DNA of 64,000 bases, from positions 124,001 through 188,000 of the forward strand of contig CAUQXC010000004.1 of the NCBI GenBank assembly GCA_963522175.1, read 5' to 3'. The notes beneath the pieces are model-generated. The model worked only from the letters and a program-made list of their open reading frames with translations. It was not told the origin of the DNA and made no database searches. The position numbers were made by a program, and so were the translations under genes. The DNA is from CAKAHY01 sp963522175. GTDB taxonomy: Bacteria; Bacillota; Clostridia; Lachnospirales; Lachnospiraceae. Numbering within the stretch: the first letter of the stretch is position 1; every line of letters begins with the position of its first letter. This document shows positions 14,662-23,933 of this stretch, piece after piece.

Positions 14662-16242
14662 ATGAGAAAGCAAACAAAGATAGCTGCAGTTGTTTCAGCA
14701 GCAGCATTACTTGCTATCGGTGCATCTATGACATCTTTTGCTGCTACAGGTTGGCAGGAAGAGAATGGTACATGGGTATACTATGATAGAAACGGAAATA
14801 TGGTAACAGGTGACTGGGCTAAGTCAGGAGATAACTGGTTCTATTTAGGAGACAACGGTGAGATGGTAAGAGACGCTCTTGTAGACAAGAACGAGAATAC
14901 TTACTATGTAGATGCTAACGGTGCTATGGTTACCAATAAGTGGGTTGAGGTTGATAACGCAAACGACGACAGCGAGGATGCTCCTGCAACAGTTTGGTAT
15001 TACTTCCAGGCTAACGGTAAGGCTTACAAGGCTCCTACATCAGGAAAGACTTCTTTCAAGACCATCAACGGTAAGAAGTATGCATTCGACGTAGACGGAA
15101 AGATGCTTTTCGGATGGGTTGATGACAACTCAACAAGACAGACAGGCGATGACGCTTGGACAAACGGTCTTTACTTCTTAGGAGAGGCTAACGACGGTTC
15201 TCAGACAGTAGGTTCATGGAGACAGTTACTCGTTACTGATAACTCGGCTGAGGATCCTGAGCAGAACTACTGGTTCTACTTCCAGAACAACGGTAAGAAG
15301 TACACAGATACAGAGAAGACCATCAACAGCAAGAAGTACAGATTTGATGAGAGAGGTAAGATGGTAAGCGAGTGGTGGTCAACACCTTCAAATGCATCAG
15401 CTGCATCAGCTTACAACTACTATTCATCACCTGAAGAAGGCGCTAAGAAGACTAAAGGTTGGTTCAAGGTAGTTCCGGGCGAGTACTTTGATAGGCCGGA
15501 TTATGACGATGATACAGCAAGATGGTTCTATGCAGACGGTAAGGGTAAGCTTTACATCAACGCTATTAAGACTATCAACGGTAAGAAGTATCTCTTCGAC
15601 GAAGACGGTGAAATGTTAACAGGTCTTAGATATATAACATTCACAGGAAACGATGTAACTTCAACAGAGGAGCTTGACGATCAGTCTAAACTTGATCAGT
15701 ACACCAAGGTTGGTACAACTGTAACAACAAATGGTAAGAACGGTGTATACTACTTCGTAGACAACGGTGATATGGTTACAGGAAACCAGTCAATAACAGT
15801 TGACGGAGACAGCTATGCATTCAGATTTAAGAACTCAGGTTCAGCTAAGGGTGTAGGAGCTTCAGGTAAGGAGAAGGATGCTTACTTTGTAAACGGTAGA
15901 AAGGTTCAGGCTGATTCAGATACAGTTTATGCTGTATATGCATACAACAGCGGAACAGAGAGAGTTACAGCAGAGCTTAAGTCAGAGCAGTTAGTTAATA
16001 CTACATGGAAGAGATATAAGAATCAGCGTACTGAGACAACAGGAACAGGAACAGGCGATCTCTTATACAGAGGTTCACAGGATCACTACAACTCAGCACC
16101 TGTCGCTGCAGCCGGCGCAGACAAAGTTATAGTTGTAAATACTTCAGGTACTGTAGTAACTAACGGTACAAGAAAAGACGGTAACGAGGTAAGACTCGTA
16201 ACAAGAAACGGTTACTTAAAGGGTGCTTACATCAACGAGTAA
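14662..16242 (+). CDS. Secreted protein with cell-wall-binding (choline-binding-type) repeats
   Basis: 526 residues. A signal peptide (MRKQTKIAAVVSAAALLAIGASMTSFAA) is followed by repeats of the CW-binding type: GTWVYYDRNGNMVTGDW, NWFYLGDNGEMV, KYAFDVDGKMLFGW, KYRFDERGKMVSEW, KYLFDEDGEMLTG, GVYYFVDNGDMVTG. Such repeats bind choline or other wall polymers and dimerise. No catalytic domain is visible; the last 120 residues are of unknown type. ATG 14662 is chosen over a TTG 102 bases upstream because of AAGGAGAG and the signal peptide. Codons are biased to AAC, AAG, GGT, TTC and TAC, unlike most neighbours, suggesting very high expression. It is a stand-alone unit. Confidence 0.88.
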   Translation: MRKQTKIAAVVSAAALLAIGASMTSFAATGWQEENGTWVYYDRNGNMVTGDWAKSGDNWFYLGDNGEMVRDALVDKNENTYYVDANGAMVTNKWVEVDNANDDSEDAPATVWYYFQANGKAYKAPTSGKTSFKTINGKKYAFDVDGKMLFGWVDDNSTRQTGDDAWTNGLYFLGEANDGSQTVGSWRQLLVTDNSAEDPEQNYWFYFQNNGKKYTDTEKTINSKKYRFDERGKMVSEWWSTPSNASAASAYNYYSSPEEGAKKTKGWFKVVPGEYFDRPDYDDDTARWFYADGKGKLYINAIKTINGKKYLFDEDGEMLTGLRYITFTGNDVTSTEELDDQSKLDQYTKVGTTVTTNGKNGVYYFVDNGDMVTGNQSITVDGDSYAFRFKNSGSAKGVGASGKEKDAYFVNGRKVQADSDTVYAVYAYNSGTERVTAELKSEQLVNTTWKRYKNQRTETTGTGTGDLLYRGSQDHYNSAPVAAAGADKVIVVNTSGTVVTNGTRKDGNEVRLVTRNGYLKGAYINE

Positions 16243-16305
16243 TTATACTTGTAAAAATTAAAAGTAATAAAATATTATCATTTCGAAATGGAATACTAAT
16301 TGCGG

Positions 16306-16332
16306 CAGGAGAGCTTAGGCTCTCCTGTTTTT
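16306..16332 (+). terminator. Strong intrinsic terminator after the surface protein
   Basis: Perfect 9-bp stem CAGGAGAGC / GCTCTCCTG with a TTAG loop and TTTTT. Confidence 0.93.
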
Positions 16333-16397
16333 ATGCATAATTTATTATTTTAACGGGTAAACATTTTTCATTCACATATAATTCACCTGCTAACAGC

Positions 16398-16426
16398 TTG
16401 AAATAAGCGCTGAATAAAAGTATAAT
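16398..16426 (+). promoter_or_regulatory. Promoter of ftsH
   Basis: TTGAAA at 16398-16403, 17-bp spacer, TATAAT at 16421-16426; transcript start expected near 16433, about 33 bases before the ATG. Confidence 0.88.
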
Positions 16427-16465
16427 AGACTGGTTAGTAATGAAGTGAGAGAAAGGAATTTATTA

Positions 16466-18643
16466 ATGAATAGTGGTGAGAACTCTAATAAGGATAAGGA
16501 CGACAAGGATTCCTTGAAAAAATTTAACAAACAGACTATTTTCACATTGCTGATAGCCGCTATAGTAACATTTACCCTTGTATCTTTTATGAATAATACA
16601 ATAAAAAGTTATAATTCAAAAGAGATACCTTACAGTGAATTTATGAAGATGGTGGATGAAGGCTATGTAAAATCGGTTGAAATACAAAATACTGAAATCA
16701 GCATAAAGGCAAAGCCGGATTTAAAGGATTATTCGCCTTTATATACATACAGAACAGTGAAGGTGGATTCCGATGACGAGCTTATAAACAGGCTCTATAA
16801 GGCGGATGTGGTTGTAAAAAGAGTAAGAAACGACTCTATGAGCCTTACTCTTTCTCTTATGAGTATGGTACTGCCTTTTATCCTTGTGTTCATAGGTATG
16901 AATTTCTTCATGAAAAAAATGGGAGACAGTGCCGGGGTTATGGGTGTAGGACGAAGTAATGCAAAACTTCACGTTCAGAAGGAAACAGGTATAAGCTTTG
17001 CCGATGTTGCGGGAGAGGATGAGGCTAAAGAGTCTTTAAAAGAGATAGTCGATTTCTTGCATAATCCGGAAAGATTTACACGTATAGGAGCCAAGCTCCC
17101 TAAGGGAGCCTTGCTTGTGGGACCTCCGGGTACAGGTAAGACCTTGCTTGCCAGAGCCGTTGCCGGAGAGGCTAAAGTACCGTTCTTCTCATTATCCGGT
17201 TCGGACTTTGTGGAGATGTTTGCGGGTGTAGGTGCATCAAGGGTAAGAGATTTATTTAAACAGGCTCAGGCTGCTGCACCTGCCATAATATTCATAGATG
17301 AGATAGATGCCATAGGTAAGTCAAGAGACAGCAGATACGGAAATGACGAAAGAGAGCAGACTCTCAATCAGCTTCTTTCGGAAATGGACGGTTTCGATTC
17401 GTCAAAGGGGCTTCTCGTACTTGGAGCTACAAACAGACCGGAGATTCTTGATCCGGCACTTTTAAGACCGGGAAGATTTGACAGAAGAGTTATAGTGGAC
17501 AGACCCGACTTAAAGGGAAGAGTGGCTATACTTAAGGTTCATGCAAAGGATGTACTTATGGATGAAACCGTTAACCTTGATGAAATAGGACTTGCTACAA
17601 GCGGAGCCGTAGGTTCGGATCTTGCGAATATGATAAACGAGGCGGCTATTTTAGCGGTAAGAGACGGCAGAAAAGCGGTTTCACAAAAAGATTTATTTGA
17701 ATCGGTAGAGGTCGTTGTCGTAGGAAAAGAGAAAAAGGACAGGGTACTAAATAAAAAAGAAAGAAGTATAGTTTCTTATCATGAGGTAGGACATGCTCTT
17801 ATTGCCGCCCTGCAAAAAAATTCCGAACCGGTGCAAAAGATAACCATAGTTCCCAGAACCATGGGTGCTTTGGGCTATGTTATGCAGTTTCCGGAAGAAG
17901 AGACTTATTTAAAATCAAAAGCGGAGCTTGACGATATGATAGTTGGCCTTTTCGGAGGGCGTGCCGCCGAGGAAATAGTATTCGGTGATGTTACCACGGG
18001 AGCAAGCAACGATATAGAAAAAGCTACAGCCATAGCAAAAGCCATGGTTACGCAATATGGAATGAGCGAAAAGTTCGGTCTTATGGGCTTATCAAGACAG
18101 GAAGATCAGTATCTTTTGGGAAGAACCGTAATGAACTGTGGTGATGATACCGCTACGGAAGTCGATAATGAAGTAATGCTTATTTTGAAAATTTCTTACC
18201 AAAAGGCTTTGGAGATGTTAAAGGAAAACAGAGAGGTTATGGATAAACTCGCCGCTTTCCTCATAGAAAAAGAAACTATAACGGGAAAAGAGTTTATGAG
18301 AATATTCAGAGAAATAAAAGGTATAGAAGAGCCGGTGAAAACCCTTGAGCAGGATGAGGCAAAGGAAATAATGGATACGGACAAGAATGTAAAGGTACTT
18401 GACGTAAGAGAGAAGGAAGAATTTGAAGAAGGGCACATAGAAGGTGCAATATCTTTACCGTTGTCGACTATTAATGAAGAAACGGTAAAGGAAATCATTC
18501 CGTCCAAGGAAATAAAAGTGCTTTTATATTGCCGCAGCGGTGCGAGAAGCGAAAAGGCGGCAAGAGCCTTGTATGCCCTCGGCTACGAGAATGTATTCAG
18601 CTTCGGAGGGATCAAGGACTGGAAACATGGTATTATCAGATAA
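16466..18643 (+). CDS. ftsH: ATP-dependent membrane zinc protease FtsH fused to a C-terminal rhodanese domain
   Basis: FtsH degrades membrane and short-lived cytosolic proteins. Two membrane helices (about residues 27-47 and 130-152) flank a short external domain; AAA motor with Walker A GPPGTGKT near 218-225; protease motif HEVGH near 439. Unlike usual FtsH of 600-650 residues, this one has 725: from about residue 630 a full rhodanese domain follows (VLDVREKEEFEEGHIEGA, LYCRSGARS with Cys689, GYENVFSFGGIKDWK). The active loop CRSGARS keeps the sulfur-carrying Cys. The frame is continuous, so it is a real fusion in this assembly. ATG 16466 follows GAAAGGA; GTG 16445 is less likely. Confidence 0.95.
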   Translation: MNSGENSNKDKDDKDSLKKFNKQTIFTLLIAAIVTFTLVSFMNNTIKSYNSKEIPYSEFMKMVDEGYVKSVEIQNTEISIKAKPDLKDYSPLYTYRTVKVDSDDELINRLYKADVVVKRVRNDSMSLTLSLMSMVLPFILVFIGMNFFMKKMGDSAGVMGVGRSNAKLHVQKETGISFADVAGEDEAKESLKEIVDFLHNPERFTRIGAKLPKGALLVGPPGTGKTLLARAVAGEAKVPFFSLSGSDFVEMFAGVGASRVRDLFKQAQAAAPAIIFIDEIDAIGKSRDSRYGNDEREQTLNQLLSEMDGFDSSKGLLVLGATNRPEILDPALLRPGRFDRRVIVDRPDLKGRVAILKVHAKDVLMDETVNLDEIGLATSGAVGSDLANMINEAAILAVRDGRKAVSQKDLFESVEVVVVGKEKKDRVLNKKERSIVSYHEVGHALIAALQKNSEPVQKITIVPRTMGALGYVMQFPEEETYLKSKAELDDMIVGLFGGRAAEEIVFGDVTTGASNDIEKATAIAKAMVTQYGMSEKFGLMGLSRQEDQYLLGRTVMNCGDDTATEVDNEVMLILKISYQKALEMLKENREVMDKLAAFLIEKETITGKEFMRIFREIKGIEEPVKTLEQDEAKEIMDTDKNVKVLDVREKEEFEEGHIEGAISLPLSTINEETVKEIIPSKEIKVLLYCRSGARSEKAARALYALGYENVFSFGGIKDWKHGIIR

Positions 18644-18667
18644 TTTTAAGCAAATTTAAAAAAAACA

Positions 18668-18696
18668 TTGAATTGTAGGGAAAATAAGATTATAAT
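18668..18696 (+). promoter_or_regulatory. Promoter of the 6S RNA candidate
   Basis: TTGAAT at 18668-18673, 17-bp spacer, TATAAT at 18691-18696. Confidence 0.8.
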
Positions 18697-18702
18697 GATG
18701 GT

Positions 18703-18924
18703 GACAAGAAAAAAGTATTTAACTTCTGGGATGAACGATAATCTTGTGTTTCTTGAACCTACATTTTGATTTACGGGACGGCAAAAGCATCTTACGGATG
18801 TCAGGCCTCTATATGTGGAAGGCAGATTTAGGAGTGAGCTAACCCACCTGGCATTGCTAGGCGTCAATTAAGCAAGACCGTCATCCCGGGGTTATAAAAA
18901 ACACACAGTGATGTGTGTTTTTTG
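18703..18924 (+). ncRNA. ssrS: 6S RNA candidate
   Basis: A non-coding unit of about 220 nt with its own promoter and terminator. The ends pair: TAAC..CTGGGATG (18720-18733) with CATCCCGG..GTTA (18882-18894); further in, ACG..CTTG pairs with CAAG..CGT and TTGA with TCAA. This gives a rod with a large central open region (CATTTTGATTTACGGGACGG on one side, GTGAGCTAACCCACCTGG on the other), as in 6S RNA, which mimics an open promoter and binds vegetative RNA polymerase. The segment wording also resembles clostridial 6S RNAs I remember. A covariance-model hit was not run. Confidence 0.7.
18896..18923 (+). terminator. Terminator of the 6S RNA candidate
   Basis: AACACACA-GTGA-TGTGTGTT stem with A-run before and T6 after; works on either strand. 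Confidence 0.9.
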
Positions 18925-19037
18925 CTTTTATAGACTAAAGTATTTTACAAAATATTAAAAATATTGTCGTATAAGAATTAAAGCAAAAAACAATATTAAA
19001 CAATTCCTTGACTATAAGAAAATTTTAGGAGAACAGT

Positions 19038-20285
19038 GTGAAAAACAGCAGACGAAGAAACTATTTTTATTTGGGACTTACATTATTCGGTGCTTCGGCA
19101 TTATCCATATTGTTTTGGTTTATTGTGAACAGGTTTGAAGTTTTAGCATCGGTATTGAAAAAAATAAGTGATATTTTAACACCTATCACTTACGGAGCGA
19201 TAATGGCATTTCTGCTTGCTCCTGTATACAATAAATGTATAAAGCTTTTAAATCCCGTCTTTTTTAAGATTGGTAATGATAAAGAAAAGGCATATAAGCT
19301 GTCAAAATTCGTGGCTACCTTTGTTTGCCTTGTAGTGTTGGTAAGTATTTTGGTATCCCTCGTTATGATGCTTCTTCCGGAAATAATCAAAAACCTCATG
19401 GAAATGGCTAAAACCTTGCCGTCAGAAATAGACGGCTGGTCAGCGGGTATATATAAGCTTTTGGATGATTATCCCGATATACGGACTTACGTAGAGTCTT
19501 ATCTTTACAATATTGACGAAGGTGTAAGCAATTTCTTAACAAAAAATATTTTACCTAACCTCAATCAATACATAAGCAATGTTTCGTCGGGCTTTATAAA
19601 TGTATTCAGACAGGTATTTAACTTTATCATAGGTCTTATAGTAATGATGTACCTGCTCAACATAAAATTGACCTTATCGGCTCAGGTGAAAAGGCTTTTA
19701 TACAGTATTTTACCGGTAGAAAAGGCGAATGTAGCCGTTGAAGAGGCAAGATATATAAAAACGGTTTTCTCACAGTTTATTGTCGGAAAAATAATAGATT
19801 CCATTATTATAGGTATCATAAACTATATTTTTATGAGTCTTATTAATATGAAATATGATTTGCTTATTTCAGTTGTTGTGGGAGTCACAAATGTGGTGCC
19901 GTTTTTCGGACCTTTCATAGGTGCAATACCGTCCATATTTATTTTACTTTTGGTATCGCCTATACAATCTTTGCAGTTTGCGGTGTGGATTTTGATATTG
20001 CAGCAGGTTGACGGCAATATTATAGGACCGAGAATACTTGGACAGACAACGGGATTACCGAGCTTTTGGATACTGTTTTCCATATTGCTGTTCGGCGGTA
20101 TATTCGGAATCGTGGGAATGATTATCGGTGTGCCGACATTTGCCGTCATATACAGGTTACTTTCAAGACAATCGGCAGTAGCTCTTAAAAAGAAGGACTT
20201 GTCTGTAGAAAGTAAGGATTATATAAATTTAAAACATATAGATAAGGATACGAAGGAATACATAAAATCCGAAGAAGAGGTTTAA
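19038..20285 (+). CDS. AI-2E family transporter (first copy)
   Basis: 415-residue membrane protein of the PF01594 family, with paired N-terminal helices, a soluble central part, and the conserved C-terminal block (VPFFGPFIGAIPS, GNIIGPRILGQTTGLPSFWILFSILLFGGIFGIVGMIIGVP). Family members export AI-2 or act in Na+/H+ antiport; substrate unknown here. The start is GTG 19038 after TTTTAGGAGAACA. Its stop overlaps the next ATG (TAATG), so it is coupled to the lipoprotein gene. A related copy lies at 25406. Confidence 0.88.
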   Translation: MKNSRRRNYFYLGLTLFGASALSILFWFIVNRFEVLASVLKKISDILTPITYGAIMAFLLAPVYNKCIKLLNPVFFKIGNDKEKAYKLSKFVATFVCLVVLVSILVSLVMMLLPEIIKNLMEMAKTLPSEIDGWSAGIYKLLDDYPDIRTYVESYLYNIDEGVSNFLTKNILPNLNQYISNVSSGFINVFRQVFNFIIGLIVMMYLLNIKLTLSAQVKRLLYSILPVEKANVAVEEARYIKTVFSQFIVGKIIDSIIIGIINYIFMSLINMKYDLLISVVVGVTNVVPFFGPFIGAIPSIFILLLVSPIQSLQFAVWILILQQVDGNIIGPRILGQTTGLPSFWILFSILLFGGIFGIVGMIIGVPTFAVIYRLLSRQSAVALKKKDLSVESKDYINLKHIDKDTKEYIKSEEEV

Positions 20286-22489
20286 TGAAGACTAGATTTT
20301 TTTTGATATTTGTTTTTTGTATAATTATATTGTCTGCCTGCTCGGGTACCGAGCTTAGAGTAAGCAGAGGGAAGGCATTTAAAGAGCTTGCTCTTACCAT
20401 GTCGAATAAGAAAAATATATTGGCTGAATATGAGAATTCGGAGGAGAGCGGTACGGACGATTTCAATATATATGCCGCCTATCTTTTGAAAAAAGGAGTT
20501 ATAAGCGAGGAGCTTTCGGTTAAGAGTACCGAGGGTTATTTGACTTATAAGGAGATGAAAGAGATAAGCTCCAAGCTTGTTGCCAAGGATGAAATTGAAA
20601 ATATATATAAAAAGTACAGGGAGGGCTCCGACGTAAAGGAGAGTGATTTTTATAAGGTTTTAGTCTATTTTAACGGCAATTATCCGGGGGCAAAACAGGG
20701 TAAAAGCCCTGATATAGTATTGTATGATGTAAGCAAATATAAAAAGGATATACAAAAGATAAGTACAAAAGACGGAAAAACTTATTATGGTGCATTAAGC
20801 TTAAAGCTTGACAAGTATTTGGATAAAAAAATAAAAGCTTTTATTCTGGATGATGAGATTATTTTCGTGGAAAAGGTAACGGATAACAGTGTTGAGTACA
20901 ATAATGTTTTGATTACGGATATAGAAAACGGAAAGATGGAAGCTCTGGTGCTTAATGCCAAAAGAGATTTTAAGCTGGCTTCAAATCTTGATGCGGGAGA
21001 GTATGATAAGGATGTTATTGCGGATATAAGACTTACAAAGGGTGTTGTAAATTATATTGAAGTAAAAAATACCAAAATTGAAGGAAAAATTTTAGCGGTA
21101 GGAGACAACTTTGTAGAGCTTGAAGGTTATGGAAGTCTGTCTTTGTCGGACAGCTTTGTGGCGTTTAATAAGGCTGCCATGGCAAGGGAAAGCGTCAACA
21201 GGATGATGGTAGGCTCGAATGTTCATGAGTTTTATATAGATAAGGATAAGCTTGTACAGGCTGCCGTAAAGATAAATGACTATGAGTACAAGAGAGTTCG
21301 TGTACTCATTATGAACGATTATTTCAGAGTAAGACACCATAATACCATAACTCTTCACTGTGATGCCGGTATGGTAATCCAAAAAGAATTGCAGGATATA
21401 CATTTGACGGGTTCCGAGGATTACAGTCTCAATAAAGATAAGCTTGTAAACAATGAAAGGGTTATAATTAAAAGTGCGGACGATAACACTCCCATTCAGG
21501 TGACAAGTCTGAAAAGGGATATAGGCACGCCTTCTTATAAAGGCTATCTTGAAATTGTAAGAAGGGATGACGCAATTTATCTTATAAACGATATAGAAAT
21601 AGAGGAATATCTGAAAAAGGTCGTGCCGAGTGAGATGCCGGAAACATACAGCTTGGAAGCTTTGAAAGCTCAGGCTGTGGCGGCAAGGACCTATACCTGC
21701 AGAACCATGTTGAACGGAAGCGAACTGAGGGTACTGGGGGCGAATATGGATGACAGCATTAATTATCAGGTATATGGCAACAAAAACACGAGTGAAGCCA
21801 CGGACAGGGCTGTGCTTGAAACAGCGGGAAAAAGAGTTTTTTATAACGGCAGTTTTGCCGAAACATTTTATTATTCCACCTCGGCGGGAGTGAGCACGGA
21901 CGGTACGATATGGGGTGCAAAAGCCGAAGATGTACCTTATCTGAAAAGCTATACCATAAGCAAAGATAAAAAGACGGTAAACATCAGTACCAATTCAAGC
22001 TTCAAGAAATTTATAGATAAGGTTGATGAAGAGGCATACGAAAAGGATTATGATTTCTACAGATGGAAGTTTGAAACGGATAATAAAATACTTTCGGAAA
22101 AGAACACGAAGGTAGGAAATATACTTGCTTTAAACATAACAAAAAGAGGACAGGGCGGTATAGTAAAGGAGCTTGAGGTTATAGGAGAGAAAGGAAACTA
22201 CAAGGTAAAAGGACATAATGCGGTAAGAGCTTTTTTGGGAAACAGCTCATTAACTATAGAAAAAAACAAGGGTGAAAAGGTCAGCGGCTTTTCTTCGCTT
22301 CCCAGCTCGTTTTTTTACATAGAAACGAGTAAGCCGGACAATAATAATACTATAAAGTTTACGATTAAAGGCGGAGGATACGGTCACGGTGTGGGAATGA
22401 GCCAAAATGCGGCAAATGAAATGGCAAAGTCCGGGATGACATATTCCGAAATTATAGGATTTTTCTATGAAAATATCAGTATAGAATAG
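20285..22489 (+). CDS. Lipoprotein with C-terminal SpoIID/LytB domain
   Basis: 734 residues. The N-terminus (MKTRFFLIFVFCIIILSAC) is a lipoprotein signal with lipobox LSAC, so it is anchored outside the membrane. The first 400 residues are not recognised. The C-terminal domain is SpoIID/LytB: IEEYLKKVVPSEMPETYSLEALKAQAVAARTY and GYGHGVGMSQNAANEMAKSGMTYSEIIGFFY. SpoIID cleaves denuded glycan strands; LytB-type relatives assist wall amidases in vegetative cells, so the domain does not prove sporulation. Coupled to the upstream permease gene. Confidence 0.85.
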   Translation: MKTRFFLIFVFCIIILSACSGTELRVSRGKAFKELALTMSNKKNILAEYENSEESGTDDFNIYAAYLLKKGVISEELSVKSTEGYLTYKEMKEISSKLVAKDEIENIYKKYREGSDVKESDFYKVLVYFNGNYPGAKQGKSPDIVLYDVSKYKKDIQKISTKDGKTYYGALSLKLDKYLDKKIKAFILDDEIIFVEKVTDNSVEYNNVLITDIENGKMEALVLNAKRDFKLASNLDAGEYDKDVIADIRLTKGVVNYIEVKNTKIEGKILAVGDNFVELEGYGSLSLSDSFVAFNKAAMARESVNRMMVGSNVHEFYIDKDKLVQAAVKINDYEYKRVRVLIMNDYFRVRHHNTITLHCDAGMVIQKELQDIHLTGSEDYSLNKDKLVNNERVIIKSADDNTPIQVTSLKRDIGTPSYKGYLEIVRRDDAIYLINDIEIEEYLKKVVPSEMPETYSLEALKAQAVAARTYTCRTMLNGSELRVLGANMDDSINYQVYGNKNTSEATDRAVLETAGKRVFYNGSFAETFYYSTSAGVSTDGTIWGAKAEDVPYLKSYTISKDKKTVNISTNSSFKKFIDKVDEEAYEKDYDFYRWKFETDNKILSEKNTKVGNILALNITKRGQGGIVKELEVIGEKGNYKVKGHNAVRAFLGNSSLTIEKNKGEKVSGFSSLPSSFFYIETSKPDNNNTIKFTIKGGGYGHGVGMSQNAANEMAKSGMTYSEIIGFFYENISIE

Positions 22490-22569
22490 CTTAAGATTGC
22501 AAAAGAAGGAGTTTTGGGATATAATAGCTAAAGTTTTATTTTAAAAGTAAGAGGCGAAAGGGGTTTAAA

Positions 22570-23073
22570 ATGACTTTACTGGAAAATTGGAGACTTAAAG
22601 CATACAGTGATCAAACAACTGAAAAGGAAAGAGAGTTTCTTTGGAAACAATATTTTATAGTAGAAAAGGGAATATACGAGCAGCTTTTGGAGAAGCCCAA
22701 AGAGGTTATAAGTTTAAGTGTAAAGGAGCTTGCAAATAAATACGGTACCGATATACAGACTATCACAGGTTTTCTTGACGGAATCAACGATTCCTTAAAA
22801 AATCCTAACCCTATAGAAACCATGGATGAGGATACACAGGTAACCATAGATATAGATTTGGAAAAGCTGTACTACAACATGGTTGAAGCAAGAGCCGAGT
22901 GGTTATACAACCTTGAGGCTTGGGACAAGATATTTACCGATGAGAAGAGAAAAGAATTATATCTTTCTCAGAAAAAGAGCGGTACAGTCGTTAAAGGTAA
23001 AAAAGTCGGCAGAAACGACTCTTGCCCATGCGGAAGCGGTAAGAAGTATAAGCATTGTTGCGGTAAAAACTAA
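22570..23073 (+). CDS. SEC-C metal-binding motif protein
   Basis: 167 residues. The last 20 form a SEC-C zinc motif (GRNDSCPCGSGKKYKHCCG), as at the end of SecA. The preceding helical region (about 1-140) matches small Firmicute SEC-C proteins of unknown function. ATG 22570 follows a weak AAAGGGG. It is likely a single-gene unit between the SpoIID lipoprotein and a methyltransferase. Confidence 0.85.
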   Translation: MTLLENWRLKAYSDQTTEKEREFLWKQYFIVEKGIYEQLLEKPKEVISLSVKELANKYGTDIQTITGFLDGINDSLKNPNPIETMDEDTQVTIDIDLEKLYYNMVEARAEWLYNLEAWDKIFTDEKRKELYLSQKKSGTVVKGKKVGRNDSCPCGSGKKYKHCCGKN

Positions 23074-23171
23074 GAAAACATGTGATTTCTTAATACTATT
23101 TTGTTCCGGAGGTGGTTTTTTGCCTCCGGTTTGTCTTTACAGGATGCAAAATAAAGAGAGGAGCTTAAATA

Positions 23172-23927
23172 ATGGAGACATACTCAAGCTTTGCTTTTGT
23201 GTATGACAGATTTATGCAGGATGTCCCTTATGATAAATGGGCGGAGAATATAGTGAGCATAATGAAAAGCTGCGGCATAAAGACAGGTATAGTGGCGGAT
23301 CTCGGTTGCGGTACGGGGAATATAACCTTGAGACTTGCAAAAGAAGGTTATGATATGATAGGTATAGACAATTCGTATGAAATGCTTAACATAGCAAGAG
23401 AAAAGGCGCTTGAAGCGGAGTCCGATATTCTCTACCTCTGTCAGGATATGAGAGAATTTGAGCTCTACGGAACCTGTGCGGCTATAGTCAGTGCCTGCGA
23501 CAGTATAAATTATATCTTGAATTTTGAAGACTTGGTCAAGGTTTTTAAGCTTGTGAATAATTACTTGGATCCCAAGGCGCTTTTTATATTTGACTGTAAT
23601 ACCTTTTATAAGTATAAAAATATTCTGGCTGACAAGGTTTTTGCTGAGAATACGGAGATTGGAAGTTATATCTGGGAGAATGATTTTAATGAGGAAAGTT
23701 CTCTGAATGAATACGATTTGAACTTATACATCAAATGTGAAGGTGATGATGTATATGAAAGATTTGAAGAAAAACATATACAAAGAGCTTATACCTTGGA
23801 GGAAATACAAAAAGCGGCAAAGCTATCCGGACTTGAATTTATAGAGGTAAGGGATGCGGACAGCTTTTCGGATATTTCCGATGAAACGTGCAGGTATTTG
23901 ATAATAATGAGAGAAAACGGAAAGTAG
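23172..23927 (+). CDS. Class I SAM-dependent methyltransferase
   Basis: 251 residues. Motif I VADLGCGTGNITLRLA (about residues 42-57) and the acidic D in IGIDNSYEM mark the SAM site. The opening YSSFAFVYDRFMQDVPYDKWAENI is typical of a Firmicute group of unknown substrate. AGAGAGGAG precedes the ATG. It lies 6 bases upstream of hslO, so probably one transcript. Confidence 0.85.
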   Translation: METYSSFAFVYDRFMQDVPYDKWAENIVSIMKSCGIKTGIVADLGCGTGNITLRLAKEGYDMIGIDNSYEMLNIAREKALEAESDILYLCQDMREFELYGTCAAIVSACDSINYILNFEDLVKVFKLVNNYLDPKALFIFDCNTFYKYKNILADKVFAENTEIGSYIWENDFNEESSLNEYDLNLYIKCEGDDVYERFEEKHIQRAYTLEEIQKAAKLSGLEFIEVRDADSFSDISDETCRYLIIMRENGK

Positions 23928-23933
23928 GTATAT

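Noticed and set aside
20285..22489. SpoIID-like gene as proof of sporulation
   Set aside because: SpoIID/LytB domains also occur in non-sporulating bacteria, and no other sporulation gene is in the window.
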